A DNA stretch of 11,243 nt, taken from NCBI GenBank assembly GCA_046596405.1, contig JBKJMN010000172.1, positions 1-11,243 of the forward strand, in the 5' to 3' direction. This document shows, one piece after another, positions 6,549 to 11,243 of this stretch. Position 1 is the first letter of the stretch. Every line of letters begins with the position of its first letter. This DNA comes from PALSA-1004 sp046596405. Its GTDB lineage: Bacteria; Pseudomonadota; Gammaproteobacteria; Burkholderiales; SG8-41. The notes beneath the pieces were generated by a model, which did no database searches, was not told where the DNA came from, and saw only the letters and a program-made list of their open reading frames with translations. The position numbers and the translations under genes were made by a program.

Positions 6549-6655
6549 AAGGGATAGACGGCAATACTCGTGGACGAAAGGACGCAGGGCCGGCAGTCAT
6601 CCTCCGACCCCGGTTGCGCATCAAGTCAGGGTAAGTGAGGCGGTCGCGGCCGTGC

Positions 6656-6820
6656 CTAATGGTGCTTGCGCTTGGCCGGCGAATCGTCGGAATTCCCGGC
6701 ATCCTTGCTGCCGGTATGGCCACCGCTTTTCAGTCGCGACTTGGGATTCGGATGCTGTTCGCCCGACTGCTGCGGTTGCTTCGGCAACTGTTGATTTTTA
6801 CCACCTGATTTATTGTTCAT
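6656..6820 (-). CDS. Small hydrophilic Lys/Gln/Ser-rich protein, unknown
   Basis: A 54-residue protein with almost no hydrophobic residues: MNNKSGGKNQQLPKQPQQSG, then a Lys/Ser/Gly/Asp-rich half ending in PAKRKHH. It is predicted to be disordered and basic. The start is well supported by GAGGAG about 6 bp before the ATG at 6820, which is the main reason to accept it as a gene. It is 169 bp downstream of the membrane-protein gene and 107 bp upstream of the PQQ dehydrogenase, all on the minus strand. I do not recognise the family. Its composition resembles small stress or desiccation proteins, but that is only a comparison of style. Confidence 0.65.
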   Translation of the reverse strand: MNNKSGGKNQQLPKQPQQSGEQHPNPKSRLKSGGHTGSKDAGNSDDSPAKRKHH

Positions 6821-6837
6821 CTCAACTCCTCGTAAGC

Positions 6838-6848
6838 CTGTTGAACAG
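6838..6848. promoter_or_regulatory. Palindrome CTGTTGAACAG in the leader of the 54-residue gene
   Basis: This is a perfect 5-bp inverted repeat around one central base, 17-28 bp before the ATG at 6820 and next to its Shine-Dalgarno. A regulator bound here could block transcription, or the RNA could form a small hairpin by the ribosome site. The role is inferred from position only. Confidence 0.25.
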
Positions 6849-6989
6849 TTTCCATCGTGACAGGATCGCCGGGTGTATGCAGCAGCAGAATGCTCATTCG
6901 GCGATAGGATTGCACTGACAGACGAATACGGGACGAGTCGAACGCTCACAACGCCGGTCACATTTAATCGATGCGTGCGGCGCGCGCGT

Positions 6990-7271
6990 TCAGGTTTTTC
7001 CCTCGCCACGTTCGCGCTTGACCCAAAGGATGAACGCCGCCGGAAAATGCACCGCACCGAAGCCGATCAGAAATAGCAGGGCCGGCCGCACGGGGTCGCC
7101 CGCGGAGTAAATCGCGGCGATATAACCGAACGCGGCGCCTACCGCGATCAACACGATACGCGTAAGCAACGCCGCGGCATGGCCGGCGGTAAAGCGCGCT
7201 AGCTGCGTATGCGCGAACAGCGCGATCGCCAGAGCGAACGCGGCGCCGATGAACAGCATGTTGGTATTCAT
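6990..7271 (-). CDS. Small integral membrane protein with three predicted helices
   Basis: A 93-residue protein with three hydrophobic segments: about residues 5-22 (MLFIGAAFALAIALFAHT), 33-56 (LLTRIVLIAVGAAFGYIAA) and 63-85 (ALLFLIGFGAVHFPAAFILW). It has a short positively charged C-terminus (KRERGEGKT) that is probably cytoplasmic. The start is ATG at 7271, whose first bases overlap the TGA of the preceding zinc-ribbon ORF as ATGA. That overlap is typical of translational coupling and compensates for the lack of a close Shine-Dalgarno. I do not recognise the family, and no channel or transporter motif is visible. The coupling suggests it works with the zinc-ribbon protein. Confidence 0.68.
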   Translation of the reverse strand: MNTNMLFIGAAFALAIALFAHTQLARFTAGHAAALLTRIVLIAVGAAFGYIAAIYSAGDPVRPALLFLIGFGAVHFPAAFILWVKRERGEGKT

Positions 7272-7528
7272 GGTTTTTTCACGCCCCCGGGGCTGAGGGG
7301 GGCGGCGGCGGTGCCCGGTGCGCGGGCAGTCTCCCACAGCGTGCCGCAGCGCGGGCAGGCCACCATCCCGGGGGCTGCCTTGCGTCCCGTGCTCTTCGCG
7401 CGCATAAAATCGAGCGGCCGGCTGAATACAACGCTTTTGCTCGCCTCCTTGCACGCTTTACACATGCGGGTGCTGGTGCTCCCCATCAGGGAATTATTGA
7501 AAGTCGGCGGAATGCGGCGGGCGCGCAT
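7268..7528 (-). CDS. Small zinc-ribbon-like protein coupled to a membrane protein
   Basis: The frame of up to 86 residues has two CxxC pairs, CKAC (23-26) and CPRCG (58-62), a spacing typical of a four-cysteine zinc ribbon. Between them lies a basic stretch, and the C-terminus is Ala/Pro/Gly-rich. Zinc-ribbon proteins of this size can bind nucleic acid or act as protein-protein modules; no specific role can be read here. The start is uncertain. ATG at 7528 is used here, but ATGs at 7486 and 7465 (just before CKAC) are in frame and none has a convincing Shine-Dalgarno. The stop overlaps the start of the downstream membrane-protein gene (ATGA). The first cysteine pair, the last pair and this overlap argue for a real gene. 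Confidence 0.5.
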   Translation of the reverse strand: MRARRIPPTFNNSLMGSTSTRMCKACKEASKSVVFSRPLDFMRAKSTGRKAAPGMVACPRCGTLWETARAPGTAAAPLSPGGVKKP

Positions 7529-7619
7529 CTTCAGAATGGCACAGTCGGGGGACGGCGGCCGGAGCAGTGGTGGGGGCTCAGCATTTTGCTGCTCAACCTT
7601 CCAGGCCGCTTATTGATGC

Positions 7620-7641
7620 GGTTGCGCGGATTGCGCGAACC
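7620..7641. repeat. Hairpin-forming inverted repeat
   Basis: GGTT then CGCG (7620-7628, with one bulged G) pairs with CGCGAACC (7634-7641) around a 5-nt loop GATTG. It is not followed by a T run on either strand, so it is not an intrinsic terminator. It could be part of a leader of the minus-strand zinc-ribbon gene. Confidence 0.4.
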
Positions 7642-7790
7642 GGGTGTTGCAGCTCGGGTGCTGGATGCCGCCCCAATACTCGCCGGGCGCACTTGGGTTT
7701 TGTGAAAACGGGGGTAATGGCAAAGACTCCGATGGAAGACGGACTCGGGATGAATGGGTCGATGGTGCAGCGTATGAATTGCATTCGATA

Positions 7791-7827
7791 TCAGACGCGC
7801 GCTAAATTCTTGTAAGAGCGCGTCTGA
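7791..7827. repeat. Perfect 10-bp inverted repeat, 17-bp spacer
   Basis: TCAGACGCGC (7791-7800) and its exact reverse complement GCGCGTCTGA (7818-7827) flank a 17-bp AT-richer spacer. It lacks a T tract of the kind seen after the terminator at 4064. The spacer includes TAAATT, a possible -10, so the repeat could be an operator for the plus-strand gene at 7979, or a stem-loop in a transcript. Confidence 0.6.
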
Positions 7828-7936
7828 CTTTCGTGACAAAGTTGGCAGTGCACCTACATGCCTATCGGCGCATGGCGGATTCCCGTTGGCGGTGAAGTTC
7901 AGTAGGCTGACTAGGCGCGGCGTAATGCGCGCTCGC

Positions 7937-7960
7937 AATGCCCCTGCTATGGAGGGCATT
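7937..7960 (+). promoter_or_regulatory. Hairpin just upstream of the ribosome site of the small basic protein
   Basis: AATGCCC (7937-7943) pairs perfectly with GGGCATT (7954-7960) across a 10-nt loop. It ends eight bases before the AGGAG that serves the ATG at 7979, where an RNA hairpin could tune translation or mRNA stability. No T tract follows. Confidence 0.35.
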
Positions 7961-7978
7961 CACGTACGAGGAGACAAC

Positions 7979-8215
7979 ATGAAAACGGCACGCACGGGCA
8001 AGAAGCCGCACAAGCAGACGCTGCGCGGCAAACCGTCAGCAACGGCGCGCAAGCAGCGCGGCCCGGCGCCGCTGCGGATAAGCACGGCAAAAGACCACTC
8101 CGCCGCTAAATCGGGTGTTCCGGCCACCGCCAAGACGCAAAAATCTTCGCCGGACGCGGCCACTAGCGCGAACGAGTTTCCCAACGCGGTGTTTGAGGAC
8201 GGGCGCCGGTCTTGA
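7979..8215 (+). CDS. Small basic, low-complexity protein, unknown
   Basis: A 78-residue protein, the only convincing plus-strand gene in the window. The N-terminal half is rich in Lys, Arg, Thr and Pro (MKTARTGKKPHKQTLRGKP, then ARKQRG). The middle is Ala/Ser/Lys-rich (AKDHSAAKSG, AKTQKSS) and the end is more acidic (NEFPNAVFEDGRRS). It is predicted to be disordered and net basic, with the feel of a nucleic-acid-binding or stress protein, but I recognise no family. The start is firmly set by AGGAG seven bases before the ATG. Upstream in-frame starts exist but lack such a site. The kinase gene ends convergently 86 bp away, with no obvious terminator between. Confidence 0.7.
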   Translation: MKTARTGKKPHKQTLRGKPSATARKQRGPAPLRISTAKDHSAAKSGVPATAKTQKSSPDAATSANEFPNAVFEDGRRS

Positions 8216-8301
8216 AGAAGTGAGGGGCCTAAACGGCACAACGCCGCGACGATAGAGGAAGGTTTCGGCGGGTCAGATGCGTCCCGCGACGGCGCGACCG
8301 T

Positions 8302-10584
8302 CTACGTGTGGAATCCTTCCGTGCGTCCGACTAGGCTCGCGACGGTAGCGATCAATTCGGCAGGTTCCACCGGTTTCGATACGTGGACCTGAAACCCGGC
8401 GCGCAGCGCGCGCGTACGGTCTTCGGAGCGCGCGAATGCAGTCAGCGCGATCGCGGGCACATTGCCTCCGCCCGTCGCGCCCAGCGCGCGTACGCGCCGC
8501 AGCAACTCGAAGCCGTCTACGTCGGGCATCCCGATGTCGGTTACGAGGACCTGGACGCGCTCGCGCTGCAACGTCGCGAGCGCTTCGTCCGCACTGCTTG
8601 CCGTGGTGACGACGGCCCGGCAATCCGACAGCACACGCCGCACCAGTTCGCGCGCGTCGGGTTCGTCGTCAACCACGAGAATCCTGATGCCGGTCAGATC
8701 GAGCATGCTGAACTGCGGTACGAGCTCGACGCTTTCCGGATGCAACCGCGGGCCGGCGGCGGTCGACTCGTGCACCACCGTTAACGGCAGGTGCACGGAA
8801 AAAGTCGCGCCCTTGTTTTCGCCGGGGCTTTGCGCGCGCACGGTGCCGCCGTGGAGTTCCACCAAATGCTTCACGATGGAGAGGCCTAGTCCGAGGCCGC
8901 CGTACTTGCGCGTGGTCGAGTCGTCGCCCTGCGCGAAACGCTCGAACACATAATCGATGAATTCGGGCTGAATGCCGATACCGGTGTCGGCAATGCCGAT
9001 TTCAATGTGCGAGTTGACGCGCGCCAGGCAGATCTGGACCTTGCCGCCTTTCGGCGTGAACTTGATCGCGTTCGACAGCAGGTTCCACACGATCTGCTGC
9101 AGCCGGCTGGGATCGCCGGCCACGGGCCCGGCGCCGGGGTCGAGCACTTTTTCGAGCCGGATGCCCTTGGCGTCGGCGGACGGGCGTACCGATTCAATCG
9201 CGGCTTCGACGAAAGTGATGGGCACAACCGGCTGCACGTCGAGCCGCACCTTGCCCGACGTGATGCGGCTGATGTCGAGCAGGTCCTCGATCAGCTTCGT
9301 CTGCACCCGCGCATTTCTCTCGATGACCTCGAGGCCTTTGCGGATCTCGGCGTCATTGTGAACGCGGGTTTTCAGTACTTGCGACCAGCCGAGTATGGCG
9401 GAGAGCGGCGTTCTCAACTCGTGCGACAGCGTGGCCAGGAAGCGGTCTTTTATTTCGCCCGCGCGCTCGGCGGCATTGCGCGCGGAGCGCTCGCTGTCGA
9501 GCAAATGCCGGCGCTCTTCGGCGGCTTTGTGGGCGGCGTCGTAGAGCCGCGCGTTGTCGATTGCGACGGCGGCCTGCGCAGCGACGCCGACGACAATGCG
9601 TTCCGCGCGCTCGGTGAAAATCCCGGTGTCCGGGTGGCCGAAAAAAAGGCCGCCGATGACTTCGCCCGCGCGGGAGATCACCGGCACCGCGAGGTAGCTG
9701 CGCACCGGTAAATGCCCTTTGGGCATGCCGTGATGCGGCGCCCATTGTCCGTAGCGCGGATCGATCAATACGTCGTCGCAGCGAATCGGCGGCGCGCCGT
9801 TGAAGGTCGGGCCGAACAACGCGGTCGCGCGCGGATTGCCGAACTTCTCGAACGCCGCGGGCGGCGCGCCGCAGAGCACATACAGCAGAAAGGCCTCGCC
9901 ATCCTCGCCCGTCGTGTTGTAGAAGAACGCGCCGAACTTCGCGTTACTCAGTTCCGTGGCTTTATCCGTAACCGTTTGCAGGAGAGTTTTAAGGTCCAGA
10001 GTCGATGCGACGACCTTGCCGGTTTCATTGAGCAATTCGAGCACGCGCGCTTCTTCCTCCAGTGCCTGCTCGATGCGTTTGCGCCCGGTGATGTCCTGCA
10101 CCACGCCGGTCATGCCGGAAACGGACCCGTCGGCGGCGTAGAGATTGCGGCCGCGCGTGGACACCCAGCGTTGACCGCCGCCGGGCAGATCGACGAGATA
10201 CTCGATGTTGTAATCCTCATGCCCGGCAATGGCCCGCTGCAGCATCCTGTGCGCCCGCTCGGCGTCGCTGCCGTGCAGCAACTGGCGCAGTTCCGACCGC
10301 GTGATCTCGCCGGTCCCCGGAATGCCGAAAATCGCCCGCGCGCGCGCGCCCATGTTCATCGCGTCGGAAGCTGCGTCCCAGCTCCATTCGCCAAGCTCCG
10401 CCGCGTCCATCGCGAGTTGCAGCCGGTCGAGAATGCTGGCGATGCGCGCGTGGGATTCGCGCAGTTCTTCCTGCGCGTTGCTCAGCGCGGCTTCGGCGCG
10501 CTGGCGCGCGACGAGAATACTCTGCGAATTTTGCAGCGCAACCGAGCGCAGCAGTCCTTCTTCTATTTCCGGGTTTTCCGGCAC
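8302..10584 (-). CDS. Soluble hybrid histidine kinase, PAS-GAF-HisKA-HATPase-REC
   Basis: A 760-residue cytosolic sensor kinase that would autophosphorylate and pass phosphate to its own receiver. It has no transmembrane segment. In order: a coiled coil (about 25-55), a PAS domain (about 58-172, ending in VVQDITGRKR), a GAF domain (about 185-347), HisKA with His388 in SHELRTPL, and an ATPase with Asn505 (N box), Asp533 (DTGIG), FERF (547-550) and GLGLGLS (563-569). Last comes a receiver (about 635-752) with Asp639-Asp640, phospho-acceptor Asp683, Thr715 and Lys737. All key residues are present. The signal is unknown; PAS and GAF commonly bind small ligands or chromophores. The start is GTG at 10584, fixed upstream by the in-frame TGA of the methyltransferase-like gene two codons earlier, with no strong Shine-Dalgarno. 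The output partner is not in the window; a separate phosphotransfer protein or regulator elsewhere is likely. Confidence 0.95.
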   Translation of the reverse strand: MPENPEIEEGLLRSVALQNSQSILVARQRAEAALSNAQEELRESHARIASILDRLQLAMDAAELGEWSWDAASDAMNMGARARAIFGIPGTGEITRSELRQLLHGSDAERAHRMLQRAIAGHEDYNIEYLVDLPGGGQRWVSTRGRNLYAADGSVSGMTGVVQDITGRKRIEQALEEEARVLELLNETGKVVASTLDLKTLLQTVTDKATELSNAKFGAFFYNTTGEDGEAFLLYVLCGAPPAAFEKFGNPRATALFGPTFNGAPPIRCDDVLIDPRYGQWAPHHGMPKGHLPVRSYLAVPVISRAGEVIGGLFFGHPDTGIFTERAERIVVGVAAQAAVAIDNARLYDAAHKAAEERRHLLDSERSARNAAERAGEIKDRFLATLSHELRTPLSAILGWSQVLKTRVHNDAEIRKGLEVIERNARVQTKLIEDLLDISRITSGKVRLDVQPVVPITFVEAAIESVRPSADAKGIRLEKVLDPGAGPVAGDPSRLQQIVWNLLSNAIKFTPKGGKVQICLARVNSHIEIGIADTGIGIQPEFIDYVFERFAQGDDSTTRKYGGLGLGLSIVKHLVELHGGTVRAQSPGENKGATFSVHLPLTVVHESTAAGPRLHPESVELVPQFSMLDLTGIRILVVDDEPDARELVRRVLSDCRAVVTTASSADEALATLQRERVQVLVTDIGMPDVDGFELLRRVRALGATGGGNVPAIALTAFARSEDRTRALRAGFQVHVSKPVEPAELIATVASLVGRTEGFHT

Positions 10585-10587
10585 GGG

Positions 10588-11243
10588 TCAGCCAAGCTGC
10601 GCGGCGGCTGCCGCGGTGCCCGCTATGCGCGCGGCGATTTTCGAGAAGGCCACGTCCCTGCTGGTCGACGTGTCGTCGCTGAACGGCGAAAACCCGCAAT
10701 CATCCGTGGTGCCGAGCTGGTCGAGCGGAATGTACTCGGCGGCCTGCATCACCCGGGCACGAACCTGTTCCGCGGTCTCGATGCGTGGATCGATCGGCGC
10801 GATCACGCCAACGAAAATCCGCTGCCCGGCCTTCATGTGCTTCTGAATGATCTTGAGCACGCGCAGCGGGTCGCGTTCGCCGGCGAGCGCAATATAAAAG
10901 TTGCCGACTTTGAGCTCGAACAGGCTCGGCAGAAGCTCCGAATAGTCGACATCCGCGCTGTGCGTCGAATCACGGTCGCCGCCAGGGCAGGTGTGCACGC
11001 CGAGCAACGCGCGCTCCGCATCGCTGAACCGCGCGAGGGCGAGATTATTAAGGTCGATGAAACTGTGGAGCAGGTTGCCGGAAGGGTCGAGCTTGATCGC
11101 GAGGCGGCCCTCGGTGAAATCGATCTGCACTTTGCACGCGCCTTTGGCGAGGCAGCGGCGGATTTCGCTTTCGTGCTCGTTTAAGAGATCGCCGATGAAC
11201 TGCTCGCGCGGGTAACCCGGAATGCCATCGGCCGGGTACATCA
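10588..11243 (-). CDS. Cobalamin-independent methionine synthase-like (MetE C-terminal family) protein, 5' end cut
   Basis: The 218 visible residues match the C-terminal catalytic part of the UROD/MetE-like methyltransferase family, the smaller free-standing type rather than full two-domain MetE. The zinc ligands expected from MetE appear in order: His and Cys in GVHTCPGGDRD (codons 10993-10995 and 10987-10989), a Glu in ALAGERDP (10876-10878) and a Cys in DDCGFSPF (10696-10698). The closing segment SRDVAFSKIAARIAGTA is also family-like. Such proteins transfer methyl or alkyl groups through a zinc-bound thiolate. Candidate substrates are homocysteine or another thiol, and the family also includes proteins of unproven function. 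The ATG at 11241 is very likely internal, since family members run to about 350-380 residues, so the N-terminal part lies beyond the right edge. Its TGA lies 3 bp before the GTG of the kinase gene, so they are probably cotranscribed and coupled. Confidence 0.85.
   Translation of the reverse strand, partial: MYPADGIPGYPREQFIGDLLNEHESEIRRCLAKGACKVQIDFTEGRLAIKLDPSGNLLHSFIDLNNLALARFSDAERALLGVHTCPGGDRDSTHSADVDYSELLPSLFELKVGNFYIALAGERDPLRVLKIIQKHMKAGQRIFVGVIAPIDPRIETAEQVRARVMQAAEYIPLDQLGTTDDCGFSPFSDDTSTSRDVAFSKIAARIAGTAAAAAQLG

Larger units (their letters stand above)
7529..7978. other. Gene-poor stretch with inverted repeats
   Basis: About 450 bp between the zinc-ribbon gene (minus strand) and the small basic-protein gene (plus strand), so the flanking genes diverge and both promoters should lie here. 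Open frames on both strands are long enough to notice but have no coding character. Seen directly are a hairpin-forming segment at 7620-7641, a perfect 10-bp inverted repeat at 7791-7827 and a hairpin at 7937-7960 next to a ribosome site. A weak plus-strand promoter match (TTGCAT 7779-7784, TAAATT 7803-7808, 18 bp apart) overlaps the inverted repeat. A small RNA is possible but not shown. Confidence 0.5.

Noticed and set aside
7717..7815. 32-codon plus-strand frame starting at an ATG after GGGGGT
   Set aside because: It is very short, the ribosome-site spacing is poor and its end lies inside the inverted repeat. It cannot be told from chance.
7531..7959. 142-codon minus-strand frame in the gene-poor stretch
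   Set aside because: Its composition (Pro/Arg/Ser/His-rich) is not protein-like, it has no Shine-Dalgarno and it crosses the inverted repeats.
8216..8301. Bidirectional terminator between the convergent small gene and kinase gene
   Set aside because: Expected by position, but no stem with a T tract is visible on either strand.
9712..11184. 490-codon open frame on the plus strand
   Set aside because: It is antisense to the kinase and the methyltransferase-like gene and spans their junction. It shows no recognisable motif and is a codon-bias shadow.
1..11243. CRISPR array, tRNA or rRNA genes, insertion sequence, toxin-antitoxin or phage-defence module
   Set aside because: No spaced repeat array, tRNA-like cloverleaf, transposase motif, terminal inverted repeats or recognisable defence domain was seen.

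Overview
The window reads as a stretch of chromosome from a GC-rich Gram-negative bacterium, most likely a proteobacterium and perhaps a betaproteobacterium. The clues are the GC-rich third codon positions, two lipoprotein signal peptides, a PQQ-type periplasmic sugar dehydrogenase, GGDEF signalling and a hybrid histidine kinase. The taxonomic placement is inference. No mobile element, phage gene, CRISPR array, rRNA or tRNA was found. All convincing genes but one lie on the minus strand.

Layout from left to right. Positions 1-2259 hold the oxidative pentose phosphate pair gnd-zwf (minus strand, gnd first). The zwf 3' end runs off the left edge. Positions 2409-3877 hold a response-regulator diguanylate cyclase, a small CsbD-family stress protein and a doubtful small membrane ORF. 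Positions 4064-5088 hold two exported proteins of unknown function: a periplasmic protein, then a lipoprotein with a charged repetitive tail that ends in a clear intrinsic terminator. Positions 5229-6548 encode a PQQ-dependent glucose/sorbosone dehydrogenase-type lipoprotein. Positions 6656-7528 hold three small genes: a hydrophilic 54-residue protein, a three-helix membrane protein, and a zinc-ribbon protein coupled to it by an ATGA overlap. Positions 7529-7978 are a gene-poor stretch with inverted repeats. The only plus-strand gene, a small basic protein, is at 7979-8215. Positions 8302-11243 hold a soluble PAS-GAF hybrid histidine kinase directly behind a zinc-dependent, MetE-like methyltransferase whose 5' end runs off the right edge.

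Functionally, gnd and zwf serve cytosolic glucose-6-phosphate oxidation and the PQQ enzyme would oxidise sugar in the periplasm. The rest is mainly signalling and small envelope or stress-type proteins. The methyltransferase and kinase are probably cotranscribed and translationally coupled. No gene cluster here clearly forms a new multi-gene system. The most interesting items are the methyltransferase-kinase pair, the zinc-ribbon/membrane pair, the cysteine-bearing CsbD protein and the structured gene-poor stretch at 7529-7978.
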